A DNA stretch of 64,000 bases from CAYRSS01 sp964426945 (GTDB lineage Bacteria; Planctomycetota; Phycisphaerae; UBA1845): contig CAYRSS010000018.1 in the NCBI GenBank assembly GCA_964426945.1, positions 1-64,000 of the forward strand, written 5' to 3'. Below the pieces are notes generated by a model that was not told the origin of the DNA, did not search any database, and saw only the letters and a program-made list of their open reading frames with translations. The first letter of the stretch is position 1. Each line of letters opens with the position of its first letter. A program made the position numbers and the translations under genes. This document shows positions 27,355-36,102 of this stretch, piece by piece.

Positions 27355-28218
27355 TTACTCCGACTTCTGCTTGAACAGGCTGCGCTGCGGCTTGTGGTAC
27401 AGCCCCGGGGTCAGCGGCTCGAGCTTCATGATGCTCATCAGTTCCTTCGAGGTCCTCGTCGGGTCTACGTCGCCGATGAACAGGTATCCACCCGGCGCCA
27501 CGGCGTCCTGAGCGACCTGGATCGTCCGCTGCTTCATCTCCGTATCGAAATACATCAGCACATTGCGCAGCAGCACCAGGTCGAAGATCGCGGGCTGGAA
27601 CTGGTCGCGCAGGTTGTGAAACTGGAACCGCACGATGCGTCGCGCGTCTTCGTGAAGGTGGTAGCCTTCGGGCGTCCGCGTGAACCAGCGATCGCGCCGC
27701 TGAGGCGTCATCTTGGACACGGCGTAGTCGTTGTAGACCGCGGCGGCGGCGCGATCGAGCACGCGCCGGCTGATGTCCGTCCCGACGACCTGGGGCCGCC
27801 ACGCCCCGCCCGCGGGCAGCCCCTCCAGCAGGCAGATCGCGCAGGTGTACGCCTCTTCACCACTGCTGGCTGCGGCGCTCCAGATCTTGATTGTCTTGTT
27901 CCGCGTGGCGTTCCGCTCGATAAACTCGGGCAGCAACTGCGTCTCGAACGTCTGCCAGAGCTTCTCGTTGCGGAAGAAGTAGGTCTCGTTGGTCGTGACG
28001 GCGGAGAGGAAAAACGGCAGCTCTTCCTCGACGAACTCGGCATCCGAGAAGCGGTCGTAGTACGCCTCGAAAGACTCAATGTGCAGCGCGCGAAGGCGGG
28101 CCCGCAGCCGGTTACTCAGCAGCGGGAGTTTCTCCTTGGCCAGGTGAATCCCGGCGCGCTCGGACACCAGCGCGGCAAAGCGCTCGAACGTGTCCTGGCT
28201 CAGCGTGGTGAGCTGCAT
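27355..28218 (-). CDS. cheR: CheR, chemoreceptor methyltransferase
   Basis: 287 residues from the ATG at 28218, with AGGAAG upstream; in-frame starts further upstream lack this. The N-terminal helical domain is followed by the SAM-dependent methyltransferase fold. Family signatures are TNETYFFRN, IWSAAASSGEEAYT (the SAM-binding GxxSGEE motif in which G is replaced by A here), and LVLLRNVLMYFD. It methylates glutamates of the chemoreceptor using S-adenosylmethionine and counters CheB. It lies between the receptor gene and cheA in the same operon. No C-terminal receptor-tethering pentapeptide site is needed, because the receptor in this locus is soluble. Confidence 0.95.
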   Translation of the reverse strand: MQLTTLSQDTFERFAALVSERAGIHLAKEKLPLLSNRLRARLRALHIESFEAYYDRFSDAEFVEEELPFFLSAVTTNETYFFRNEKLWQTFETQLLPEFIERNATRNKTIKIWSAAASSGEEAYTCAICLLEGLPAGGAWRPQVVGTDISRRVLDRAAAAVYNDYAVSKMTPQRRDRWFTRTPEGYHLHEDARRIVRFQFHNLRDQFQPAIFDLVLLRNVLMYFDTEMKQRTIQVAQDAVAPGGYLFIGDVDPTRTSKELMSIMKLEPLTPGLYHKPQRSLFKQKSE

Positions 28219-28303
28219 GGCGGTCTTCCTGCTTGAAACCATGGGCCGGCCGGGGCGCCGCCTGGCGCCCCGACCGGACAATGAGGCTGAGTCCGTCGGT
28301 GCT

Positions 28304-30136
28304 CTAGCGGCCGACAGGCTTGCGTACGCCCGGCTTGCCGAGCGAACCAGGTCCCGACGGGCGGCCGGCAGGCGCGCCGCCTCCGCCGTTCTCGGCCGAA
28401 CCGACAGTGAACGCTCCGACCAGCTCGCGCAGCTGCTGAGCCTGGCCCGACAGCTCCTCGGACGAGCCGGACATCTCCTCGGCGGCCGACGCGTTGTTCT
28501 CGGTGACCGAGGCGATGTTCTGGATCGCCATGCTCACTTCCTTCGCGGTCTGCGCCTGCTCCTCGGTGGACGCGGCGATATCCGAGATGCCGCGGGCGGT
28601 GGCGCCGACGCCTTCGATGATCTTCTTCAGCGCGTCGCCGGTTTCCTGGCTGAGGGCTGCACCCTCCTTCACGCGCTGCGTCGATTCCTTGATAAGCCCG
28701 GCGATCTCCTTGGCGGCCTCGCTCGAACGCTCTGCGAGCTTGCGCACCTCGTCGGCCACGACGGCGAAGCCAAGTCCGTGCTCGCCGGCACGGGCGGCCT
28801 CGATCGCGGCGTTGAGCGCGAGCAGGTTGGTCTGCGAGGCGATCTCCGAGATCACCCCGATGATCTCGCCGATCTGTTCCGACGACTTGTCGATCAGCTT
28901 CATCGCCTCAATGTTCTTCGAGACGGCCATCCCGCCTGTCTCCGCGCGCTGCGTGGTCTCTCGGGCGGTGGTGTTGGCCGAGCGCGAATTCTCGGCCACC
29001 TGCTGAATGATGTTGTTCAGCGACTGGATCGAGGCGGACATCTGCTCGACGCTGGCCGATTGGGTCTGTGCCCCTTCCGAGAGCGATGTCGCACCTTCCG
29101 AGACCACGCGGGCCCCGTCGGCGAACTGACTCGCCGCGTCCTGGATCTGCACGATCACGCCGCTGAGCGAGTGGATCATGCTCTGCAGCCCTTCGCCGAG
29201 CTGGCCGATCGCGTCGCTGCCCGACACGGTCACGACGGTGGTCAGGTCGCCCGCGGCGGCGGCCTGCACGTTCGCCAGCAACTGGTCCACCTTCTCGCGA
29301 AGCTGGGCCGCGGCGGCGTCAGCCTCCTGCTGCATGCGGCGCTGGTTCTCTTCCATGCGCAGCTTCTCGGTGATGTTCGACCAGGTCACCATCGGGCCGA
29401 GGTACTTGCCGTCCTGGTCGTAGATCGCGCTGGCCAGCAGATCGAGCTTCTGGTCGCCGAGCTCGATGATCGCCTGGTGCGGCAGGTTCTTCGGATCTGA
29501 CAGGATCTTGCGCTGGTAGCTCGGGTTCTTGTGGAAGATGTCGACGTTGCTGCCCACGACCTTGTCGATCGGCACCGGCACCAGGTGTGCGATCGGCTGC
29601 AGGTTTTTCACCGTCGCCGGGTTGGCGTAGGTGATGTTGAGGTCCCGATCGGCGAGCATAATGTTGATCGGCGCGTTCTCGACCACCGGAATCAGCTTCG
29701 ACGCCTCCTTGCGGACGCGCACGGCCTCGGTGATGTCGGACGCGAACTTGACGATCCGGTAGGGCTTCCCGCTCTCGTCGAGCAGCGGGTTGTACGAAGC
29801 CTGCAACCAGATCTCCCTGCCGCCCTTGCCGAAGCGCTGGAACTCGCCGCTCACGAACTCGCCCCGGCCCAGCCGATTCCAGAACTCCTTGTAGTCCTGG
29901 CTGCGGCGATACTCCTCCCCCACGAACATCTGGTGATGACTGCCGCGGATCTCGCCCAGACTGTACCCCACCGTAGCGGTGAAGTTCTCGTTCGCGGTGA
30001 TGATCGTGCCATCGAGTTCGAATTCGATCACCGCCATCGAGCGGTGGATGGCCTCGATCTGGCTGACGAGTTCCTGCATGCTGGGTTCACGGTCGGCGGT
30101 CGCTGTGGTCGACGCCTTCTTCTGGGTCGTGCTCAT
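28304..30136 (-). CDS. soluble PAS-PAS methyl-accepting chemotaxis protein
   Basis: 610 residues from the ATG at 30136 (GAGGAAT site). There is no transmembrane segment or signal peptide. Two PAS domains (residues about 25-140 and 145-265) are followed by a helical stretch and the MCP signalling hairpin. The tip region (SQTNLLALNAAIEAARAGE) and VVADEVRKLAERS are highly conserved. PAS 1 resembles those of energy- or redox-sensing receptors (FTATVGYSLGEIRG, then FQRFGKGGREIWLQASY). Ligand or cofactor cannot be deduced. The stimulus must therefore be intracellular. The C-terminal tail is Gly/Pro-rich (GGGGAPAGRPSGPGS), which could serve as a flexible tether. It is co-oriented with cheR, cheA and cheW and is their most likely partner. 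Confidence 0.93.
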   Translation of the reverse strand: MSTTQKKASTTATADREPSMQELVSQIEAIHRSMAVIEFELDGTIITANENFTATVGYSLGEIRGSHHQMFVGEEYRRSQDYKEFWNRLGRGEFVSGEFQRFGKGGREIWLQASYNPLLDESGKPYRIVKFASDITEAVRVRKEASKLIPVVENAPINIMLADRDLNITYANPATVKNLQPIAHLVPVPIDKVVGSNVDIFHKNPSYQRKILSDPKNLPHQAIIELGDQKLDLLASAIYDQDGKYLGPMVTWSNITEKLRMEENQRRMQQEADAAAAQLREKVDQLLANVQAAAAGDLTTVVTVSGSDAIGQLGEGLQSMIHSLSGVIVQIQDAASQFADGARVVSEGATSLSEGAQTQSASVEQMSASIQSLNNIIQQVAENSRSANTTARETTQRAETGGMAVSKNIEAMKLIDKSSEQIGEIIGVISEIASQTNLLALNAAIEAARAGEHGLGFAVVADEVRKLAERSSEAAKEIAGLIKESTQRVKEGAALSQETGDALKKIIEGVGATARGISDIAASTEEQAQTAKEVSMAIQNIASVTENNASAAEEMSGSSEELSGQAQQLRELVGAFTVGSAENGGGGAPAGRPSGPGSLGKPGVRKPVGR

Positions 30137-30210
30137 TCGTGGATTCCTCGTGTCTGGACGGGCGGTCATGGGGACGCCGGAATATGCACTTTTTGCCGAC
30201 GGTTCGTCGG

Positions 30211-30759
30211 TCAGACGCTGGAGATTTCCTCAACCTTGTTCTGGTCCTGCCGCGACAGGATGCGCTCGATGTTCAGCAGGATCAGCAGCTTCTCCTCGAG
30301 CTTCACCAGCCCGCGGATGTAGTCGTGGTCGATGCCCGTAACGCTCGACGGCGGAGGCTCGATCTGGCCGGCGCTGATCCGCAGCACCTCAGTGACTGCG
30401 TCCACAACGATGCCGATCGTCTTGCTGGCCACGTTGACGACGATGATGCGCGTGTGCTCATCGTTGGGCTTGGCGCTGAGGCCGAACCGCCGCCGCAGAT
30501 CGACAATCGGAATCACATGCCCGCGAAGGTTGATCAGCCCGCAGATGTAGTCGGGCACCTCGGGCACCCGCGTGATCTGGCCGGGCATGATGATTTCCTG
30601 CGCCCGCATGATGTCGACGCCGTACTCCTCGTTGGCGAGGCGGAAGCTGACGATCTGCGACAGCCCCGCGGGTGCGTTCTGATCGCGCTCGACATCGACG
30701 GCGCCGGTGGCCGCCTGGCTCTGACGTCCCGTGCGTGGTTCGGCCGTGGTTGCGGTCAT
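30211..30759 (-). CDS. cheW: CheW, receptor-kinase coupling protein
   Basis: 182 residues from the ATG at 30759. A 35-residue polar N-terminal extension precedes the CheW domain, which begins IVSFRLANEEYGVDI and contains the invariant INLRGHVIPIVDLR. It bridges the chemoreceptor tip and the CheA P5 domain in signalling arrays. It is the first gene of the minus-strand che operon, followed after 74 bases by the receptor gene. The 290-base gap upstream is shared with the divergent HDOD operon and holds two inverted repeats. Confidence 0.95.
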   Translation of the reverse strand: MTATTAEPRTGRQSQAATGAVDVERDQNAPAGLSQIVSFRLANEEYGVDIMRAQEIIMPGQITRVPEVPDYICGLINLRGHVIPIVDLRRRFGLSAKPNDEHTRIIVVNVASKTIGIVVDAVTEVLRISAGQIEPPPSSVTGIDHDYIRGLVKLEEKLLILLNIERILSRQDQNKVEEISSV

Positions 30760-30858
30760 GCGATAGGTTCCGAGTTGGACGACAGGTCGCTGTCCATCCG
30801 GCGCGCGCCCATGCGACACGCCGCGCCGCGGCCGGCCAGCAGGGCGCCGCGACTGGGT

Positions 30859-30938
30859 GAGTATCGGAATACTCAAAGCGGGAATGCACCGACATGGCGC
30901 GTTTCTGAGGCGCGAGCGCGAACTGGGGGAAACCCCCC
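30859..30938. promoter_or_regulatory. two inverted repeats in the divergent che/HDOD promoter region
   Basis: GAGTAT and ATACTC (30859-30874) face each other across four bases, and GGGGG/CCCCC (30925-30938) across three. They lie in the 292-base gap between cheW and the HDOD gene. The first resembles an operator for a dimeric regulator. A GCCGATAC string at 30986 looks like a flagellar sigma-28 -10 element, but it has no matching -35. No promoter can be assigned with certainty. Confidence 0.35.
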
Positions 30939-31051
30939 ACCTACGGTATGCGCGGCAGCGCCCCCGAAGGCCGTGACCTCCATCTGCCGATACGCCCAGC
31001 AGGCGGACACCCCGTCTGCACTGTGCGGCCGCTCACCCCGGAGCCCGAGAC

Positions 31052-31978
31052 GTGAACCCAACCATCCTCCAGCGCATCGAAACCTGTCAGGCGATTCCCT
31101 CGGCGCCGCACATCGTGTCGCGCCTCCTGGAGATCACTGACGACCCGAATTATCGGCACGACGAGGTCGCCAAGCTCCTCGCCACCGACCCCGGCATCGC
31201 CAGCGACGTGCTGCGGATGGCCAACTCCGCCCTGCTGGGCGGGCTGCGCAAGGTCGCTTCCATCTCCGAGGCCATCGTTCGGCTCGGCATCCGCCAGGTC
31301 CGCACGCTGGTGATCAGCCGCGGCATGATCAACTCGATCGGCGAGGCGAAACTATCGGACCTCGACATGAGCTACTTCTGGCGGCGCTCGCTGGCGACCG
31401 CAGTGCTGTGTTCGCGCATCGCCGAGGAGATCGGCCGCCTGCCTCGGGACATCGCCTTCACCGGCGGGTTGCTCTCCGACATCGGCGTAATCGTGCTGGC
31501 GCGGGCGCTGCCGGTCGAATACGCCACCATCCTCCGCCAATACTCCCCGCGCGGCGGCGGCGACATGGTCATCCACGAAGTGGAACAGTTCGGCGGCTCG
31601 CACGCCGACGTCAGCGCCATCGCCCTGCAGTCGTGGTCAGTGCCCGCGGAGGTGGTCCAGGCGGTCCGCCACCATCACGATACCGATCTGCCCGAGGCTC
31701 CCGAGATCGTTACGCGCCTCGCCCGGGTGATTAACGCCGCGGGCGAGATTGCCCGCTTCCTCTGCGAGGCCGGCGGCAAGGACGAAGTGCAGCGCATGTG
31801 CACGTGGGCGATGCACCTCACCGACCTCCGGCCGCGCTCCCTGCAGCGCGTCCTGAAGCTCGTCGAGTCCGACATCGCCGAACTCGCCTCGGCGCTGCAC
31901 GTCGACGTCATTCCGAGCAAGGTCTATGCCCTCATCGCGCAGAGCATGACCGAGCAGCTCGAAGCCGCTGCTTCCTAG
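31052..31978 (+). CDS. HDOD domain signalling protein
   Basis: 308 residues from the GTG at 31052, preceded by CCGGAG. The HDOD domain spans residues about 10-210. It begins with QAIPSAPHIVSRLLE and includes LATDPGIASDVLRMANSA and SEAIVRLGIRQVRTLV, typical of the family. Later, FTGGLLSDIGVIVLA and WSVPAEVVQAVRHHH are seen. The HD metal-binding pairs of true phosphohydrolases are incomplete, as is usual for HDOD proteins, which act as signalling adaptors. HDOD genes often sit with chemosensory or c-di-GMP genes. This one starts the operon that ends with cheX and cheY, so a role in the same pathway is likely. Confidence 0.9.
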   Translation: MNPTILQRIETCQAIPSAPHIVSRLLEITDDPNYRHDEVAKLLATDPGIASDVLRMANSALLGGLRKVASISEAIVRLGIRQVRTLVISRGMINSIGEAKLSDLDMSYFWRRSLATAVLCSRIAEEIGRLPRDIAFTGGLLSDIGVIVLARALPVEYATILRQYSPRGGGDMVIHEVEQFGGSHADVSAIALQSWSVPAEVVQAVRHHHDTDLPEAPEIVTRLARVINAAGEIARFLCEAGGKDEVQRMCTWAMHLTDLRPRSLQRVLKLVESDIAELASALHVDVIPSKVYALIAQSMTEQLEAAAS

Positions 31979-31988
31979 GGAGACGGGC

Positions 31989-33530
31989 ATGCGGTCTTCA
32001 CTGCTCGGCCGCTCGACCGACTACCTCGGTCTCGTGCGCGATTCGCTCGCCATCCGCACCGCCTCGAACGCCGGCGCCGCCGACATGGCCCGGAGGCATC
32101 TCGCCGCGCGCATGGGCCGCCTCCGTGGCCTTCCCCAGAAAATCGGGCAGATGCTCAGCATGGCCGAGGGTGACGACGCGGTGGAGCCGTTCGAGGCGCT
32201 GCGCGAAGGCGCCGAGCCGCTGCCATGGACCCAGGTGGAAGCGCTGCTCGCAGAGGCATGGGGGCAGGACCCTGAGTCGGTCCTTCACAGCGTGGACGAG
32301 CGCGGTCTGGCCGCTTCACTCGGCCAGGTACACCGCGCGACGCTGCACGACGGGCGCGAGGTCGCGGTGAAGGTGCGCTACCCCGGCATCCGCGCGGCGG
32401 TCATGAATGACCTGAAGATGCTCGGCTGGCTCAGCCTCCCCGTGGGAAACCTGCGCCGCGGTTTTGACCTCGGCGCCTACCAGGCGGAGGTGCTCCGCGA
32501 CCTCAACGACGAGCTCGACTATGACCACGAGCGCCTCATGCAGCGCCGCTGCGGCGAGCTGCTCGGCGCGAGCGGAAGGTGGATCGTCCCGGGCGTAGTG
32601 GACGAGTGGTGCCGGCCCGACGTGCTCGTCACCAACTGGGAGCAGGGTGCAACCATCGACGAGGCCGCGACGTGGCCGCAGGAGGCCCGGACCGATCTCG
32701 CCCGGCTGCTGGTGCGCGGTTTCGTCGACGCCGCGTTTCGCCACGGCGTGCTCCACGCCGATCCCCACCCCGGCAACTACCGCTTCCGACGGCTGCAAGA
32801 TGGCTGCGCCGTGGTGCTTTACGACTTCGGCAGCGTCGCCAAGATTCCACCCGAGCGACGGCTGCTGCTCCTGAAGCTCATCGAGATGACTGCCTCCGGC
32901 TCGGGCGACCCGCTGGGGGTCATGCTGGCGCTGGGGTTCCGCGATGACATGCTGCGGCCCCTGCGCGCGAAACTGCCCGCGCTGCTGCGCGTCGTCCTCG
33001 AGCCCTTTGTCGACCCCGGTATCCACACGCTCGATCCGGCCCACCGCCGCGAACGCGTCGAAGACATCCTCGGCGACGACCGTTGGAACTTCCGCATGAG
33101 CGGCCCGCCGCACCTCGTGTTCCTGCTGCGGGCGATCGGGGGGCTCGCGTGGTACCTCCGTCGGCTGGAGGTGAACGTGAGCTGGTCGCGTCCGCTGGCG
33201 CCGATCCTCCGGCAGCAGGCCGGGGCGCTCGTCTCCCTCCAGACCGTCGCGCCCCAGGACACCGCCGGCCCGGTCCCGGGCATGGCCCGCCACCTGCGGA
33301 TTCACGTGGCCAGGGAGGGCCGGACGACGGTCGCCCTGACCTTCCCCGCCATGAGCATCGACGAGATCGAGACCCTCATGGGCGACGACCTGGCCGCCCG
33401 CATCGCTTCCGAAGGGATCGACACACGCGATCTGGTCCGGCGGGTACGCCGAAGCGGGTACGCCCCGCAGGCCGTTTTCATCCTCCCTCCGGACGACGGG
33501 CGGCGGGAGGTCCGAGTCTGGCTGGAGTAG
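31989..33530 (+). CDS. ABC1/UbiB-family atypical protein kinase-like protein
   Basis: 513 residues from the ATG at 31989, ten bases after the HDOD stop, with GGGAGA as ribosome-binding site. The UbiB signatures are present: PQKIGQML (the family KxGQ motif), the Ala-rich loop AASLGQVH, VAVKVRYPG with the catalytic-type Lys, the catalytic loop LHADPHPGN and metal-binding YDFGS. No strong C-terminal membrane helices are seen, unlike UbiB itself. Family members are ATPases or kinases tied to isoprenoid quinone or lipid metabolism. Its place between an HDOD protein and CheX is unusual and suggests a signalling or regulatory use, which is inference. A 143-base gap separates it from cheX. Confidence 0.88.
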   Translation: MRSSLLGRSTDYLGLVRDSLAIRTASNAGAADMARRHLAARMGRLRGLPQKIGQMLSMAEGDDAVEPFEALREGAEPLPWTQVEALLAEAWGQDPESVLHSVDERGLAASLGQVHRATLHDGREVAVKVRYPGIRAAVMNDLKMLGWLSLPVGNLRRGFDLGAYQAEVLRDLNDELDYDHERLMQRRCGELLGASGRWIVPGVVDEWCRPDVLVTNWEQGATIDEAATWPQEARTDLARLLVRGFVDAAFRHGVLHADPHPGNYRFRRLQDGCAVVLYDFGSVAKIPPERRLLLLKLIEMTASGSGDPLGVMLALGFRDDMLRPLRAKLPALLRVVLEPFVDPGIHTLDPAHRRERVEDILGDDRWNFRMSGPPHLVFLLRAIGGLAWYLRRLEVNVSWSRPLAPILRQQAGALVSLQTVAPQDTAGPVPGMARHLRIHVAREGRTTVALTFPAMSIDEIETLMGDDLAARIASEGIDTRDLVRRVRRSGYAPQAVFILPPDDGRREVRVWLE

Positions 33531-33673
33531 TCGGGGGCGGAGATTCTCGTCCCCGGGACGTCCGGATCAGACCTAAACCGGCCGGCGGGTTCCGCCGATC
33601 CACCTTGCAGTCTTTCGCGCCATTGCGGGTCGCTTGAGGCGATCGGGCACGTCACTTGTGAGGTACGCAGAAA

Positions 33674-34177
33674 GTGGACGTCAAGTACATCAACCCCTTC
33701 ATGATCGCCATCAAGCGCGTCTTCGAGACGATGGTCCACACCAAAGTGCGGATCGGCAAGCCGTCACTGCTTGACGGGCACAAGGCCGTCGCGGACGTCT
33801 CGGGCGTCATCGGCCTGTCGGGCGACGTGTCGGGCTGCGTGGTGCTCTGCTTCCCGCTCGACGTGGCTTGCAAATGCGCCAGCGCCTTCGCCGGCACGCC
33901 GATCGACGCCGCCCACCCGGACTTCGCCGACGCCATCGGCGAGCTGGCCAACATGGTGGCCGGCAACGCCAAGACCCAGTTCGAGGGTATGAATGTCAGC
34001 ATCTCCCTGCCCAGCGTCATCGTGGGCAAGGAACACGTCGTCTCACAGTCGCGGACCTACCCGCGAATCCTGATCCCCTGCGAAACGGACCTGGGCAAGG
34101 TCTTCGTGGACGTGGCCATCCGCCAGGAGAAGGCCGCCATGAGCCCCACCCCTGAGGTCGCCGGAGCCGGTGCATGA
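33674..34177 (+). CDS. cheX: CheX, CheY-P phosphatase
   Basis: 167 residues from the GTG at 33674 (GAGG about ten bases upstream). The chain starts VDVKYINPFMIAIKRVFETM, the usual CheX N-terminus (INPFI-x8-F). The phosphatase motif E-x2-N is in AIGELANMVAGN, followed by a Pro at the expected distance (SLPS). CheX dimers dephosphorylate CheY-P. The gene overlaps the second cheY by four bases (ATGA), so the phosphatase and its presumed substrate are made together. This is the third phosphatase module in the locus, after the tandem CheC gene. Confidence 0.92.
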   Translation: MDVKYINPFMIAIKRVFETMVHTKVRIGKPSLLDGHKAVADVSGVIGLSGDVSGCVVLCFPLDVACKCASAFAGTPIDAAHPDFADAIGELANMVAGNAKTQFEGMNVSISLPSVIVGKEHVVSQSRTYPRILIPCETDLGKVFVDVAIRQEKAAMSPTPEVAGAGA

Positions 34178-34548
34178 AGATCCTCCTCGTAGACGATTCG
34201 CGAACCATCCGCGCCATCCAGAAGAACGTCCTCAAGCAGCTTCAGCTGGAGGATGTGCTCGAGGCGGGCGACGGGATCGAGGCGCTCAAGATCCTGGCCA
34301 CCCAGCGCCCGGACCTCATGATCGTCGACTGGAACATGCCCAATATGGACGGCATCACGCTGGTGCGCAAGGTCCGCGAGAAGGACAAGGCCCTGCCGAT
34401 CATCATGTGCACGACCGAGGCGGAGAAGGGCCGCGTCATCGAGGCTGTAAAGGCGGGAGTGAACGATTATCTGGTGAAGCCCTTCACCGTCGACGCCCTC
34501 GCCGAGAAGATCAACCGCACCATGGCCAAAGCCGGCGCACCCCAGTAG
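34174..34548 (+). CDS. cheY: CheY-like single-domain response regulator (second of two)
   Basis: 124 residues from the ATG at 34174, overlapping cheX. It is a stand-alone receiver with D7-D8 (LLVDDSRT), phospho-acceptor D52 (IVDWNMPNMDG), the Thr switch (IMCTTEAEK) and YLVKPFTVD with the conserved Lys. It resembles classical CheY more closely (the WNMP motif) than the copy at 22374. Two CheYs in one locus suggest a phosphate sink or two outputs. It is the last gene of the plus-strand chemosensory operon. Confidence 0.95.
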   Translation: MKILLVDDSRTIRAIQKNVLKQLQLEDVLEAGDGIEALKILATQRPDLMIVDWNMPNMDGITLVRKVREKDKALPIIMCTTEAEKGRVIEAVKAGVNDYLVKPFTVDALAEKINRTMAKAGAPQ

Positions 34549-34953
34549 ACCATTCGGCGGCCGCCCCCTCCCGCGGAACGCGGCCCCCTCTTCCCGTATC
34601 GCGGGTCTGCGTGACTGCCGACCCGTTTCTCCGTTCAATTCACAGGCCGGAGCATCGCGCATTTCTTGCCGTTCCGACCGCCTGCCGCGCCTCCCCGTGC
34701 AGCGGCGACAAGATCCGACCCGGGCGGACTTTGCCGCCCGCAGCGCAGCAACCTACCGACGGTAGAAGTCTCGGTGGGGCCGCTTGGAATTCAGCGATAG
34801 CGGCACCTGTGAATTGATAGTGTAAGTTTCGGGCATCGGAGGCAGAATCAGCTTGCCTCCGATTAAGAAGCGGCTAACATGGCACCCCGGTTGGTGCCTC
34901 CGTTGGCGCAGAGGCACCGACGAGCCCGACGCCGGGCCAGTGACGCTCAGACC
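34549..34953 (+). promoter_or_regulatory. 405-base upstream region of accA with perfect inverted repeat and candidate promoter
   Basis: ATCGGAGGCA (34835-34844) and TGCCTCCGAT (34854-34863) form a perfect 10-bp inverted repeat around nine bases. There is no T-run after it on either strand, so it is not a simple terminator. The right arm overlaps a possible -35, TTGCCT (34853-34858), which is 16 bases before TAACAT (34875-34880). The repeat may therefore be an operator. A motif TTGATAGTGTAAGTT at 34814-34828 has a near copy after accA at 36159-36173. The rest of the gap (34549-34800) is G+C rich and without a gene. Confidence 0.45.
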
Positions 34954-36102
34954 ATGACCAAAGCGATGCCGTCTACCCCAGCTGCGGGGGCGGGTGACTT
35001 CCTGGAGTTCGAGAAGCCCCTCCTGCGCATTGCCCAGGATATCGAGGCCCTCCACCGCGAGCAGGCTACCTCCGGGCGCGACAACGCCGCCGAGATCGCC
35101 GAGCAAGCCTCCCGCTTTCAGGCCACGATGCGTAAGCTCTACGCCAGCCTGACTCCGTGGGAGACAGTCCTCGTCGCCCGCCACCCCAAGCGGCCGCTGT
35201 CGCCCGACTACCTGCGGATGATCTTCAAGGACTTCTGCGAGCTTCACGGCGACCGGCTGTTCGCCGACGACCGGGCCATGATCACCGGTTTCGCCCGCCT
35301 GCCCAGCACCCTGCCCGGCAACAAATCGGGGCACAAGGTGATGTTCATCGGCCACAACAAGGGCAAGGACATCAAGGAGCGCGTGGCGTGCAACTTCGGC
35401 TGCGCCCACCCCGAGGGCTACCGCAAGGCGCTGGCCAAGATGAAGCTGGCCGAGAAGTTCGGCCTGCCTGTTGTCTGCCTTATCGACACGCAGGGGGCCT
35501 ATCCGGGCGTCGGCTCGGAGGAGCGGGGTATCTCCTCCGCCATCGCCGTGAACCTGCTCGAGATGTCCCGCCTGCGGACTCCCGTGGTCTGCGTGGTCAT
35601 CGGCGAGGGCGGCAGCGGGGGCGCGCTGGGCATCGGCGTGGGCGACCGCGTCGCCATGTTCGAGAACTCTTTCTACTCGGTCATCTCGCCCGAAGGCTGC
35701 GCGGCGATCCTGTGGAAGACGGCCGAACGCCGCCAGCACGCGGCCGAGGCCCTCAACCTGACCGCCAAGTCGCTCAAGCGCCTCAGCATCATCGACGAGA
35801 TCATCGACGAGCCCATCGGGGGCGCACACCGCCATCCCGACCAGGCTGCCGCCAACCTCGCGCGGTTCCTCGACGTCACCCTGACCGAACTCAAGGCCCG
35901 CCAGGTCGATGAGCTCGTCTCCGCCCGCTATCAGCGCGTGCGGCACATGGGGAGCTTCTTCGAAGAGCCCACACCCGTGCAGTCGGCCCTCGCCGACAAG
36001 ATCCTGGCCGAAAGCAGCAAGCCCAAGGGCCGGCGGGTCGCCCCGCGGTCCACGCGGCTCCGCTCGCGGTTCAGCGCTGGCTCCGGCGCCGTCACCGGCT
36101 GA
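34954..36102 (+). CDS. accA: acetyl-CoA carboxylase carboxyltransferase subunit alpha
   Basis: 382 residues from the ATG at 34954; no good ribosome-binding site is visible and the ATG at 34966 is an alternative. Family features are the N-terminal helical region FLEFEKPLLRIAQDIEAL, then WETVLVARHPKRPLSPDYL, FCELHGDRLFADD, and the carboxyltransferase core PVVCLIDTQGAYPGVGSEERG and VIGEGGSGGALGIGVGDRV. It transfers carboxyl from carboxybiotin to acetyl-CoA together with AccD, to make malonyl-CoA. It is about 60 residues longer than E. coli AccA, with a basic Ser/Arg-rich C-terminal tail. The biotin carrier and carboxylase genes are 18 kb away (53550-55490), and accD is not in the window. Confidence 0.95.
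   Translation: MTKAMPSTPAAGAGDFLEFEKPLLRIAQDIEALHREQATSGRDNAAEIAEQASRFQATMRKLYASLTPWETVLVARHPKRPLSPDYLRMIFKDFCELHGDRLFADDRAMITGFARLPSTLPGNKSGHKVMFIGHNKGKDIKERVACNFGCAHPEGYRKALAKMKLAEKFGLPVVCLIDTQGAYPGVGSEERGISSAIAVNLLEMSRLRTPVVCVVIGEGGSGGALGIGVGDRVAMFENSFYSVISPEGCAAILWKTAERRQHAAEALNLTAKSLKRLSIIDEIIDEPIGGAHRHPDQAAANLARFLDVTLTELKARQVDELVSARYQRVRHMGSFFEEPTPVQSALADKILAESSKPKGRRVAPRSTRLRSRFSAGSGAVTG

Noticed and set aside
30981..30993. GCCGATAC as a sigma-28 -10 element before the HDOD gene
   Set aside because: No TAAA-type -35 at the required distance; likely chance.
34835..34863. Perfect inverted repeat as a Rho-independent terminator
   Set aside because: No T-run follows on either strand; an operator or leader hairpin is more likely.
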